Below are positions 33,766 through 41,732 of a DNA stretch of 47,508 nt, piece after piece. The DNA is from CAZCVI01 sp964502145 (lineage in GTDB: Bacteria > Acidobacteriota > Aminicenantia > UBA2199), in assembly GCA_964502145.1 (NCBI GenBank), contig CAZCVI010000059.1:1-47508 (forward strand). Reading direction: 5' to 3'. Position 1 is the first letter of the stretch; the number at the start of each line of letters is the position of its first letter. Under the pieces are notes generated by a model that saw only the letters and a list, made by a program, of their open reading frames with translations, ran no database searches and was not told the DNA's origin. The translations under genes and the position numbers were made by a program.

Positions 33766-33794
33766 TTGCTTTCCTGATGGCATTTTATTATAAT
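33766..33794 (+). promoter_or_regulatory. Promoter of pckA
   Basis: TTGCTT, 17 nt and TATAAT, about 131 nt before the pckA ATG, leaving a leader of about 125 nt. The rest of the 308-nt gap (33618-33925) is AT-rich and holds no gene I can support. Confidence 0.65.
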
Positions 33795-33925
33795 GGCAGA
33801 GTAACCCAGCGCTGGTATCTGGTGAATGATTTTGAAAACTAAGCCCGATATCGCGCCGTTCATATTGCAGTCAATTTGCAGTGTGAAGGGTTACGAAAAA
33901 ATTCAATATACACGAGGTATTATAA

Positions 33926-35569
33926 ATGGATTTTATAAAACAATTAGAAGGGGTAATAGAAAAACATGTGGGCGTACTGAGGGATATTCCCCGTCAAGAA
34001 TTAATCCGTCATTGCGTCAAAAACAATGAGGTGATGGTGGCACCCAATGGCGCGTTAGCCACGGTCACCAAGGTGGAATCATCGGGCCGTAGCCCCAAAG
34101 ACACCTACGTGGTCAAACGCCCTGAAATTATGGCAGATATCGATTGGGATGCCCCCAATAACATCCCTCTGGAACCGGAAACGTTCGATATGATCTTGGA
34201 AGATGCCTTGCAAGAGATTCGTGATCAAGCCACACTGTATATTTCTAACCGGGTGGTGGGTGCCGATTCCAGCTATGCCTTACCAGTGCAAACGATTAGT
34301 TCCCGCGCGACGTCGTCACTGTTTATTGACAATATGTTCCGCCCAGTCCCAGCAGATATTAATAAGAGTATTTTTGCTAAAAAACCATTTACCCTGATCC
34401 TGTTGCCTTATTCAAAACTGGATCGCGCTAAATACGATGGCAAATTACGCAAAATGCCGGATGGGAAAGCTTCGGATCTGGCTGTGATCATGGATTTTGT
34501 CAACTATATCGGCGTGGTTTACGGCTCCGCTTACCAGGGCAGTGCCAAAAAATTGATCTTCACCGTGATGAATTACCTCCTCCCGGGCGTGGGCATTTTG
34601 CCGCTGCATTGTTCGGCCAACGAGGGAAAAAACGGAGATATCGCCATTATGGCCGGTCTTTCTGGCACAGGCAAAACAACTCTGTCCGCCGATCCCAACC
34701 GCGCATTGCTGGGCGATGATGAGCACGGCTGGAGCGATAATGGCATTGCTAATTTTGAATATGGCTGCTATGCCAAACTGATCAACCTGAACCCGGCGAA
34801 AGAACCGGAAATTTACAACGCCATCACCCACCAAGCACCCTATGATGAACACGGCGCTATCGTGGAAAACGCGATGTTCTATCCGGGCATTGGCTTTGAC
34901 TTCTACGATGAACGATTGACGGAAAATTCACGCGGTTCTTTTCCCCTATCTTTCCTGAGCAATACCAAACCTTCTTCCAAGGGTGGCCATCCCACGCGTA
35001 TCCTCTTTTTAACTGCCGATGCCAATGGCGTATTACCGCCCGTCTCGAATTTAACCGAGACACAGGCCATGCTCTGGTTTATCATGGGTTATACCAGTAA
35101 ATTAGCGGGCACGGAAACTGGCGTGGTAGAACCCAGTTCGACTTTCTCGCGCTTCTTCGGCGGTCCTTTTATGCCGCGAAACCCCGATGCCTATGCCAAT
35201 ATGCTCGGCGAACGGATGAAAAAATATAAAACCGAGGTTTTCTTGATCAATACAGGTTGGAACGGTGGCCCTTATGGTGTGGGCAAACGAATTGATATCA
35301 ATGACACCCGTGCTATTGTCACAGCCACCTTGGAAGCGGATTTATCCGCTGTGAAGTATGTCGAAGACAAACGGTTTCATATCATGGTGCCACAAACCTT
35401 CCCCGGTGTGAAAACAGAAATCTTGGACCCCCGCAATACCTGGGCTGATAAAGACGCCTTTGAAAAACGGGCCAATGCACTGGCGGCTGAATTCAGCAAG
35501 TATTTTGATAAAGCCTATGGCAATAAGAACCTGGATGCGGCTGTAATAGCCTGTTGTCCCGGTAAATAA
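33926..35569 (+). CDS. pckA: Phosphoenolpyruvate carboxykinase (ATP)
   Basis: This enzyme interconverts oxaloacetate + ATP and phosphoenolpyruvate + CO2 + ADP, in gluconeogenesis or as an anaplerotic CO2-fixing step in fermenters. The 547-residue length fits the ATP-dependent family (about 530-540). Visible motifs are the P-loop MAGLSGTGKTTLSAD (about 242-256), the metal-binding GDDEHGWSDNGIANFEYGCYAK just after it, and NTGWNGGPYGVGKRI near 445-460. GAGGT lies 9 nt before the ATG. It has its own promoter and a hairpin after the stop, so it is probably monocistronic. Confidence 0.97.
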   Translation: MDFIKQLEGVIEKHVGVLRDIPRQELIRHCVKNNEVMVAPNGALATVTKVESSGRSPKDTYVVKRPEIMADIDWDAPNNIPLEPETFDMILEDALQEIRDQATLYISNRVVGADSSYALPVQTISSRATSSLFIDNMFRPVPADINKSIFAKKPFTLILLPYSKLDRAKYDGKLRKMPDGKASDLAVIMDFVNYIGVVYGSAYQGSAKKLIFTVMNYLLPGVGILPLHCSANEGKNGDIAIMAGLSGTGKTTLSADPNRALLGDDEHGWSDNGIANFEYGCYAKLINLNPAKEPEIYNAITHQAPYDEHGAIVENAMFYPGIGFDFYDERLTENSRGSFPLSFLSNTKPSSKGGHPTRILFLTADANGVLPPVSNLTETQAMLWFIMGYTSKLAGTETGVVEPSSTFSRFFGGPFMPRNPDAYANMLGERMKKYKTEVFLINTGWNGGPYGVGKRIDINDTRAIVTATLEADLSAVKYVEDKRFHIMVPQTFPGVKTEILDPRNTWADKDAFEKRANALAAEFSKYFDKAYGNKNLDAAVIACCPGK

Positions 35570-35588
35570 TCGCGATTAAATACAATCC

Positions 35589-35623
35589 ACGGGGGCGCCC
35601 CCTTGTTTAACTGGCGTCCCCGT
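35589..35623 (+). terminator. Hairpin after pckA
   Basis: ACGGGGGCGCC pairs with GGCGTCCCCGT (11 bp with one G-U) around a 13-nt loop. It lies 19 nt past the pckA stop. There is no strong U-tract, only TTTATTT a little downstream. Confidence 0.55.
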
Positions 35624-35704
35624 AGGATCGTTTATTTAATTAGTAGAATAACAGAATAAGACAAGAATAAAGAAAAAAATGAATACGTTGTACCGGAGGT
35701 ACAA

Positions 35705-36088
35705 ATGAAAAAAGCAACATTAATTTTTGTGACAGTCATGATGATACTGTCGCTTCTGCTGATATCGGGATGTAAATCGGATAAGTTTAACATCACGGGC
35801 AACTGGTCTGTGACCACGAACATTTCAGGACAATCCTTTGTTGAGAATTACTCCTTTGTGGGCGATGAACGCTCCGGAGAAGTACTCTATCAGAACGATT
35901 CGTTGGGAACGTATGCGGTGAATGGCGACCAAATCAGCTTTACGCTACGTTATTATGACGCGGACGATGATTTTACAGTAGAGGTATACACGGGATATTT
36001 TGATGACGATCATACTATGAGTGGCGAATTTACCTACTCGGTAGAAGGTTATCAAACCTTGGCTGGCACCTGGGTCGCCTATCGCTAA
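35705..36088 (+). CDS. Small lipoprotein of unknown function
   Basis: The 127-residue protein has a lipoprotein signal peptide ending LLISGC (C23), so it is predicted to be lipid-anchored. The mature part is beta-rich and acidic (GNWSVTTNISGQ, GTYAVNGDQISFTLRY, LAGTWVAYR), suggesting a small barrel of the kind seen in lipocalin-like stress or copper proteins, but the family cannot be named. A strong GGAGGT lies 5 nt before the ATG. It is convergent with the thioredoxin-like gene, with an inverted repeat between them. Confidence 0.8.
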   Translation: MKKATLIFVTVMMILSLLLISGCKSDKFNITGNWSVTTNISGQSFVENYSFVGDERSGEVLYQNDSLGTYAVNGDQISFTLRYYDADDDFTVEVYTGYFDDDHTMSGEFTYSVEGYQTLAGTWVAYR

Positions 36089-36101
36089 CTTTGAATAAAA
36101 A

Positions 36102-36194
36102 GGCCCGGTGAATTTCTATAATTAGAAAGACAAATAACTTCTTTTTTCGTGACTAGTCGTGCTAATTCGAGAAATTCGTGGGCCACTCTTTTTC
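36102..36194. terminator. Large inverted repeat between convergent genes
   Basis: GGCCCGGTGAATTTCT at the left and AGAAATTCGTGGGCC at the right pair over about 15 bp with one irregularity, around a long AT-rich loop, followed by CTCTTTTT on the plus strand. It probably terminates the lipoprotein transcript and may work in both directions. Confidence 0.6.
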
Positions 36195-36206
36195 TTTGTA
36201 CTAATT

Positions 36207-36893
36207 TTACTTGACGATACCTTCGCTTTTGAGGAGTTGGACCACGCGGTCGTAGGCTGGGGCGCCTTCCATATCAAGGATGCCATCAATACGAAAAATA
36301 ACGAGGTGCGGGATACTTTTGAGATTGTATTGTTGCGCTACAGGTGAGCCCCAATCAATACCAGTATAACCGGGGCGATTGATATCTATTTTGAAAATAA
36401 CAATATCATCACGCATGTTATCCAACTCCTTGAGCCAGGGTGACATCGCGACACACGGGGGGCAGTATTCACTGTAAAAGTCAAAAATGGTAATCTGGTC
36501 GCCTTGGACAAATTCTTGTATCTGAATTTCTTGGCCGGGGGTTTTTTCGTTGATGACATATCCCATTTTAAGGTTGCCCGGATTGCTCTGGGTCTCAGGC
36601 TGTAAATCGGTGGCCGTGGGATTAGAAGCGACAGTATTGGGCGCAACCGATTCCATCGGTGTAGCAGAGGAGCTGGTTTTTTTACCCTGCGATTTGAAAT
36701 AAATCGCCACTGCCAAAATAGCAATCCCGATAACGATCAATGCAAAAATAAACGACGTCGCGTTCAACGTCGGACGCTTGGAAGTTTTGTCACGAAATGC
36801 GGTGGGGTCCATTGTTTCTTGAACAACCTTGTGACACGTAGGACAGCGGTAATTTTTTTCCGGTACCAAATTTCCACAATGAGGACAATTCAT
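36207..36893 (-). CDS. Zinc-ribbon, transmembrane, thioredoxin-fold protein
   Basis: The 228-residue protein has three parts. An N-terminal zinc ribbon has C3, C6, C17 and C20 (CPHC and CPTC). One transmembrane helix covers about residues 47-66 (FIFALIVIGIAILAVAIYF), followed by a Ser/Thr/Pro-rich linker. The C-terminal thioredoxin domain has the active-site motif YCPPC and the cis-Pro loop SIPHLVIF. The topology puts the zinc ribbon in the cytoplasm and the redox domain outside. CPPC is typical of oxidising or cofactor-handling thioredoxins more than of CGPC thioredoxin. The start at 36893 is chosen for AGGAGA about 6 nt upstream and because the zinc ribbon starts there; the in-frame ATG at 36935 has no such support. 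Confidence 0.85.
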   Translation of the reverse strand: MNCPHCGNLVPEKNYRCPTCHKVVQETMDPTAFRDKTSKRPTLNATSFIFALIVIGIAILAVAIYFKSQGKKTSSSATPMESVAPNTVASNPTATDLQPETQSNPGNLKMGYVINEKTPGQEIQIQEFVQGDQITIFDFYSEYCPPCVAMSPWLKELDNMRDDIVIFKIDINRPGYTGIDWGSPVAQQYNLKSIPHLVIFRIDGILDMEGAPAYDRVVQLLKSEGIVK

Positions 36894-37466
36894 TTTCTTT
36901 CTCCTTTTGTTTGTATACTGTTTTTCGGAAATCACGAGATTTCTCGATTAAACATATTAAATCATCATATTAAATCATCATATTAAATCACAATATAATC
37001 CGCGCGACAGCGAATACGATAATTCATATCCATTACCGCACCTATTATTTTACCATGTTCATCACTGTTTGGAAACAGAAAAATCAAAAATAAAATAGAA
37101 AAAAGTACAATCATCAGCAAAGTCGAACCTCCACTGCCACGTTAATGGGAAGAATGAGATGAATGAGATTAACGATACGCGCCAAGAACTGGTGAAGAGT
37201 TTTGTCTATAATTTTTGGCAAAATAAAAATAAATTTTAGGTCAAAACATAGACAAAAACATAGACAAAAAACATTATTTGTGGTATTATTATGCTTCAAT
37301 AATAAGTCCAAAACCAAAACATTCAATTCAGTCAATGTGTTTCTGATCGAAAAATAAAAACCACCTCTTGCACACGTTTCTCTCCTCCTGAAACAATAAT
37401 ACTTTCCCCGAGGAAGTCGCGTGTGTGGGAATAGTGGGCGAAAAAAAAACAATAGGAGAAAAAACT
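36894..37466. other. AT-rich non-coding gap with short tandem repeats
   Basis: There is no convincing gene in these 570 nt. Three tandem 13-nt units ATATTAAATCATC lie at 36954-36992, and a doubled AAAACATAGACA-type 12-mer at about 37243-37267. The divergent transcripts on both sides must start here, but I see no clear consensus promoter. Confidence 0.55.
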
Positions 37467-37994
37467 ATGAAAAAAACAATTCTTTTCACGGTGTTGATTC
37501 TTATGGTCGTCAGTCTGGGTTTTTCACAGGAAGCGCTTAATTGCAAGAAAGTGAAATATCAAGATGTGGCGAAATTTATGGCGGATTATTACACCGCCTA
37601 TAATCTTTATGCCCAGGATGCGCCAACCATGGACCAGATGGATTTGTACTGGGCCCCGGAATTTCTTTCCATCCAATACCTCCCGTTACCCCAACCCATG
37701 GTAATGGATCGGACAACCTGGAAGAATTTCCTGATTTTTGCGCATCTTAATGTGACAGAGACATTAACAGTTGAAGAATTATCCATTGATCTGGAAACAT
37801 TAACTGCCACAGGACGCCTTTCGATCAATTTTAATGACCGTAGCAACGGCCAGTTGGTGTTACATGTTTATTGTAGTGCTTTTTATAATCTAAAGGCTGA
37901 TAAAAAGGGTCACCTGAAAATGACAGCCCTTAAATTATATTTTGCCGATCCCTATGCGGTCATGGCATTAAGTGGTCCGCCTCCGGGAATGTGA
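37467..37994 (+). CDS. Secreted protein, possibly NTF2/SnoaL-like fold
   Basis: The 175-residue protein has a clear signal peptide (MKKTILFTVLILMVVSLGFS). The mature region starts with a helical, tyrosine-rich part (AKFMADYYTAYNLYAQ) and continues as alternating strands (LTVEELSIDLETLTATGRL, QLVLHVYCSAFYNL), a pattern like NTF2/SnoaL-type cone folds; this is a guess from shape. AGGAG lies about 8 nt before the ATG at 37467; an in-frame ATG at 37425 is unsupported. The C-terminus ends in GPPPGM. It is convergent with rmuC. Confidence 0.75.
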   Translation: MKKTILFTVLILMVVSLGFSQEALNCKKVKYQDVAKFMADYYTAYNLYAQDAPTMDQMDLYWAPEFLSIQYLPLPQPMVMDRTTWKNFLIFAHLNVTETLTVEELSIDLETLTATGRLSINFNDRSNGQLVLHVYCSAFYNLKADKKGHLKMTALKLYFADPYAVMALSGPPPGM

Positions 37995-38030
37995 GATAAT
38001 TCTTAGATAGCAATTATTCATGGTGTTAAG

Positions 38031-38073
38031 CCGCGTTGGAAATAATGTAGTCTTAAAATTCTTTCCAGCGCGG
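38031..38073. terminator. Inverted repeat between convergent genes
   Basis: CCGCGTTGGAAA pairs with TTTCCAGCGCGG (12 bp, one G-U) around a 19-nt loop, midway between the stops of the secreted protein and rmuC. No U-tract is visible; probably a bidirectional terminator. Confidence 0.55.
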
Positions 38074-38092
38074 CAGCATCGGTAAGGTGGGG

Positions 38093-39304
38093 TTAATTTT
38101 CTTCTTCTGGGAGTTCTTGGACACGGGTGAGTCGACCTTCAATATAGCGGCTTTTTTTGGTGGCATCATCAATGGATTGCCCGGCTTCGTCCAGTTTTTT
38201 TCTGGTTTTATCCAGTAAATCGCCGAATTTTCCGAAATGAGTTTTAACAGTGGCCAATAATTTCCATACCTCGCTGGAGCGCTTTTCAATGGCCAGGGTA
38301 CGAAAACCCATTTGCAGACTATTCAAAATAGCCGCCAAAGTAGTAGGACCAACAGGGATGACGCGGTACTCCCGTTGCAAGATTTCAAATAATCCATCAA
38401 AACGCAATACCTCGGCATACAACCCCTCAACTGGCAGATACATCAAAGCAAAATCCGTGGTCCTGGGTGGGTCAATGTATTTATCACGGATGGTTTTAGC
38501 AAAGTTTTTTACATCCGCCCCCAGCTTCCGGGTGACCCGGTCGATTTGTTCTTTATCACCGGCTTGATAGGCCTGGGACAATATCTCGTACTGCTGAATA
38601 GGAAACTTGGAATCCAACGGCAACCATACCCAGGGTTCAGTGCCATGTTTACCGGGTAACTTGATCGCAAACTCGACAAAATCATTGCTGTCTTCCTTGG
38701 TTTTGACATTTTTCTCATACTGCCCCGGGCTCATTAATTGGCTAAGTTGATTTTCCAATTGAATTTCCCCCAGCATGCCCCGGGTTCTGACATTGGCCAG
38801 GATGTTCTTTAAATCTCCAACGCCAATTGCCAGTTTATGCATCTCCCCCAAGCCTTGGTGTACCTGTTCCAGTCTGTCGCCTACCTGTTTAAATGCCTCG
38901 CCTAAACGTGTTTCCAGCGTATTATGTAATTTTTCATCCACGGTTTTGCGCATCTCTTCGAGTTTTTTGTTATTATCTTCTTGCAACAGGTGCAATCTAT
39001 TTTCAACCGTTTTGCGGATATTCTCAAATTGGGTGTTCTGAAGGCTGGAAATCTCGGTCATGCGGTTCAGTAGAAATTCGGAAAACCGTGTAATAGAAAG
39101 TTGTAGTTCTTCTCTGAGCTCTTTAAAGGCATGGTCTGCGCCATGGCGACTACGGGCGAACTGGTCTAATATCTTGCTTTCCCAACGATCTTGTTCGACC
39201 GCCAATGTCTTGGACAAATGCTTGGCACTGTTTTTAAAGAGCACCACCACCACCAAAACCACATTCAACAGAATTAAAATCATCAACAGCCACGGCACAC
39301 TCAT
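38093..39304 (-). CDS. rmuC: DNA recombination protein RmuC
   Basis: This 403-residue RmuC-family protein limits sequence inversions and recombination between short inverted repeats in E. coli. It has one N-terminal membrane helix (about residues 4-22), a long coiled coil (about 30-150), and the RmuC nuclease-like domain with GMLGEIQLENQL, LPLDSKFPIQQYE, YIDPPRTTDFALMYLPVEGLYAEVL and IPVGPTTLAAILNSLQMGF. GAGGAGA lies about 6 nt before the ATG. It is divergent from prfB. Given the many inverted repeats in this window the known role is notable, but no functional link is shown. Confidence 0.95.
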   Translation of the reverse strand: MSVPWLLMILILLNVVLVVVVLFKNSAKHLSKTLAVEQDRWESKILDQFARSRHGADHAFKELREELQLSITRFSEFLLNRMTEISSLQNTQFENIRKTVENRLHLLQEDNNKKLEEMRKTVDEKLHNTLETRLGEAFKQVGDRLEQVHQGLGEMHKLAIGVGDLKNILANVRTRGMLGEIQLENQLSQLMSPGQYEKNVKTKEDSNDFVEFAIKLPGKHGTEPWVWLPLDSKFPIQQYEILSQAYQAGDKEQIDRVTRKLGADVKNFAKTIRDKYIDPPRTTDFALMYLPVEGLYAEVLRFDGLFEILQREYRVIPVGPTTLAAILNSLQMGFRTLAIEKRSSEVWKLLATVKTHFGKFGDLLDKTRKKLDEAGQSIDDATKKSRYIEGRLTRVQELPEEEN

Positions 39305-39346
39305 TTGTTTCTCCTCACTATTTTCTCCTAATTATTTTCTATTGCC

Positions 39347-39375
39347 ATTCTCACAGAAAACAGGACTGCTGTCAA
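39347..39375 (-). promoter_or_regulatory. Candidate rmuC promoter
   Basis: On the minus strand TTGACA, 17 nt and GAGAAT (weak -10), 42 nt before the rmuC start. It lies back to back with the prfB promoter. Confidence 0.5.
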
Positions 39376-39390
39376 GCAAAAAGATACCTC

Positions 39391-39419
39391 TTGACTAGAA
39401 CATGGAATGGATATAAAAT
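39391..39419 (+). promoter_or_regulatory. prfB promoter placed for a leaderless transcript
   Basis: TTGACT, 17 nt and TAAAAT, then only 6 nt to the ATG at 39426. This is the same geometry as the promoter at 5944-5972, and again there is no Shine-Dalgarno sequence. Confidence 0.7.
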
Positions 39420-39425
39420 AAGACC

Positions 39426-40520
39426 ATGGAATTGTTAGAACTAAAAAACATGTATAATGAATTGGAAAAAAAAGCGGCAGACTTGCGCCGTTTTTTAAAA
39501 CTGGATGAAAAAGCACAACGACTGACAGAAATCGAACAGAGCTTAACAGAAGAAGCGATTTGGAACAGTCCTAAAAAATCCGCGGTATTGCTGAAAGAAA
39601 AAAAAGTACTGCTCACGTATATCCAAATCGGTGTCGACTTCAAACGATCCTTGGATGATATTGAGACCTATTTTTCACTTTTAGAAGAGGACCCGGAAAT
39701 TATCGTGGAAGCGGAAAATGAATTACTCAAATTCCAAAAAGTAGTGGATGCGGCAGAGACCAAAAATTATCTGGATGGTGAAAACGATGCGAATAATGCG
39801 TTTGTAAACATCCATCCTGGCGCGGGTGGCACAGAGAGCCAAGACTGGGCGGAAATGCTATTACGCATGTACCTGCGCTTCGGTGAACGGGAAAACTACA
39901 AAGTGCAAATCATCGAAATACAAGCTGGCGAAGAAGCTGGAATCAAGAGCGTTACCATTAAATTCGACGGCGAATTTGCCTATGGCTATCTGAAACAGGA
40001 AGTCGGGGTGCATCGCTTGGTACGGATTTCTCCCTTTGATGCCAATAAGCGTCGACATACTTCCTTTGCCGCGGTATTTGTCTATCCTGAAGTGGATGAT
40101 TCCATTGATATTGCGATAGACCCTACTGACTTGAAAATTGATACATACCGGGCTTCAGGCAAGGGTGGTCAACATGTGAACACGACGGATTCAGCGGTAC
40201 GAATCACCCATTTGCCCACCAACGTGGTCGTGCAATGCCAGAATGAAAGGTCCCAGCACCAAAATAAAGAGAGTGCCATGAAAATGCTGCGGGCGAAACT
40301 CTATGATTTGGAATTAAAAGCGAAATTAAAGGAAAAGGACCGCATGGAAAACGATAAAGGCGAAATCGCCTGGGGAAACCAAATTCGCTCTTATGTCCTA
40401 CATCCTTACCAGAGCATCAAAGATCATCGGACCAATCTTGAAGTAGGAAATACACAACGCGTGTTGGATGGCGATATCTTTGAATTTATCAAAGTCGCCT
40501 TAAAACATCGCGTTGCATAA
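39426..40520 (+). CDS. prfB: Peptide chain release factor 2
   Basis: RF2 releases peptides at UAA and UGA. The 364-residue length fits the family. The codon-recognition tripeptide SPF (VRISPFD, near residues 202-204), the catalytic GGQ (GKGGQHVN, near 248-250) and the RRHTSFA segment are all present. Most bacterial prfB genes need a +1 programmed frameshift at an early CTT-TGA-C site; here the equivalent region (DLRRFLKLDEKAQRL) is read straight through, so the autoregulatory frameshift is absent. The start at 39426 has no ribosome binding site and coincides with the predicted transcription start. Confidence 0.96.
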   Translation: MELLELKNMYNELEKKAADLRRFLKLDEKAQRLTEIEQSLTEEAIWNSPKKSAVLLKEKKVLLTYIQIGVDFKRSLDDIETYFSLLEEDPEIIVEAENELLKFQKVVDAAETKNYLDGENDANNAFVNIHPGAGGTESQDWAEMLLRMYLRFGERENYKVQIIEIQAGEEAGIKSVTIKFDGEFAYGYLKQEVGVHRLVRISPFDANKRRHTSFAAVFVYPEVDDSIDIAIDPTDLKIDTYRASGKGGQHVNTTDSAVRITHLPTNVVVQCQNERSQHQNKESAMKMLRAKLYDLELKAKLKEKDRMENDKGEIAWGNQIRSYVLHPYQSIKDHRTNLEVGNTQRVLDGDIFEFIKVALKHRVA

Positions 40521-40649
40521 TCCGATACGGTTTTGCTCACTGATTCTAAGTTTACCCTTTTCTACTTAACTGGCTATCACTTGCGGCTCATATTATTATT
40601 TATACTATTATTTATAATATTATTTATTGAGTAATCTAGTGCTATATTT

Positions 40650-41669
40650 TTAATTCTTTTTCAGTGTGGCGGTTCCAGATGAGGTACGAATGAAGATTTG
40701 CGGGGTTCCCAGTTCTACTTTGAAGGATTTGATCTGGTACTTTTTTCCCCACCGTTCGCATTCCTCTTCTTTTTCAAAGGGAAAAGGGGCTTCGATTTTT
40801 CCTTTGTCTGCTGCGACTTGGAACTCAAAATACCCTGAGATAGCATTGCCATTATAATTAAGCACGGCATTCCCGGAGGCGGAGTTCAACTCTAAATTCT
40901 CGGTCAAACTTTGCGCCAGAGTGATATTTATGTTTCCCGAAGCCGTCTTGAAGGAGCTGGGTTTGATAAATCGGGTATTGGCGACCTGAATCTCGCCGCT
41001 GGCAGTTTTAACATCAAACGTCCCGCTGCAATCGGTGAGGCGAATATCACCCGAAGGACTCTTGATCACGACCCGACCATCCAATTTGGTTCCTTGCACA
41101 TCCCCGCTTTCCGATTTCACTTCAATCTTGCCCGTTAATTCCTGTAATTTCAAATCACTGCTTACCCCGCGCACAGTAATATTACCGGCCAGACTCATGA
41201 CGTCGAGGTCGCCACTAACGCTTTTAAATTCCAGGTCCCCGGCACACTCTTTTGCCACGACATCACCGGAAACGGAAATACCATGCACATTGTTGCGGAT
41301 ACCAGTGACAGAAAAATTCCCGGAAATGGAACTGTACTTGATCGCGGTGTTTTCTGGCACAGTCAAGTACCAAGTGGAGTGTCCTGACTCATTGGAAATA
41401 CTGAAACTCTCTTTTAACATTAATATGCTGCCTTCTTTTTTGAATTGGGGTTCAAAGGTGACATTGGAGTAGGTATGCACAAAACGAATCTTTATGTCAT
41501 CGCCGGGTTCCGCTTTTACAATGCAATCACCGCCGATGGTATTCAGTTGCACGGCAGTTATTCCTTTGAAGCTCTTTTCTATCTGTTGCTCTTGGCTGGC
41601 TATAATTTCGGTCAGGAACAAAAAAACCAGTAATATCAAAAAGATAAACGCTGTTTTAATATGTTTCAT
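40650..41669 (-). CDS. Secreted DUF4097 beta-helix protein with SGD-type rung repeats
   Basis: The 339-residue protein has a signal peptide (MKHIKTAFIFLILLVFLFLT). A regular series of beta-strand rungs follows, most ending SGD, SGN or SGE: VSGDVV, VSGDLD, ESGDVQ, PSGDIR, ASGEIQ, ASGNIN, ASGNAV, SSGTAT. This is the pattern of DUF4097 (putative adhesin) beta-helix proteins, predicted to be extracytoplasmic. AGGAGA lies about 6 nt before the ATG. It is 63 nt downstream of a related gene on the same strand, so the two probably form an operon. A surface or envelope-stress role is family-based guesswork. Confidence 0.85.
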   Translation of the reverse strand: MKHIKTAFIFLILLVFLFLTEIIASQEQQIEKSFKGITAVQLNTIGGDCIVKAEPGDDIKIRFVHTYSNVTFEPQFKKEGSILMLKESFSISNESGHSTWYLTVPENTAIKYSSISGNFSVTGIRNNVHGISVSGDVVAKECAGDLEFKSVSGDLDVMSLAGNITVRGVSSDLKLQELTGKIEVKSESGDVQGTKLDGRVVIKSPSGDIRLTDCSGTFDVKTASGEIQVANTRFIKPSSFKTASGNINITLAQSLTENLELNSASGNAVLNYNGNAISGYFEFQVAADKGKIEAPFPFEKEEECERWGKKYQIKSFKVELGTPQIFIRTSSGTATLKKN

Positions 41670-41732
41670 CTGTTTCTCCTTGGTTATGTATACGATGACT
41701 TATTAATTCTTATTAATTCTTATTATTTGGGC

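Noticed and set aside
34445..34852. 135-residue minus-strand open frame inside pckA
   Set aside because: It is a shadow of a strongly conserved gene, with no independent signals.
37114..37452. 112-residue minus-strand open frame
   Set aside because: It has no ribosome binding site, is low-complexity and Cys/Phe-rich from AT-rich repeats, and overlaps the start of the secreted protein gene.
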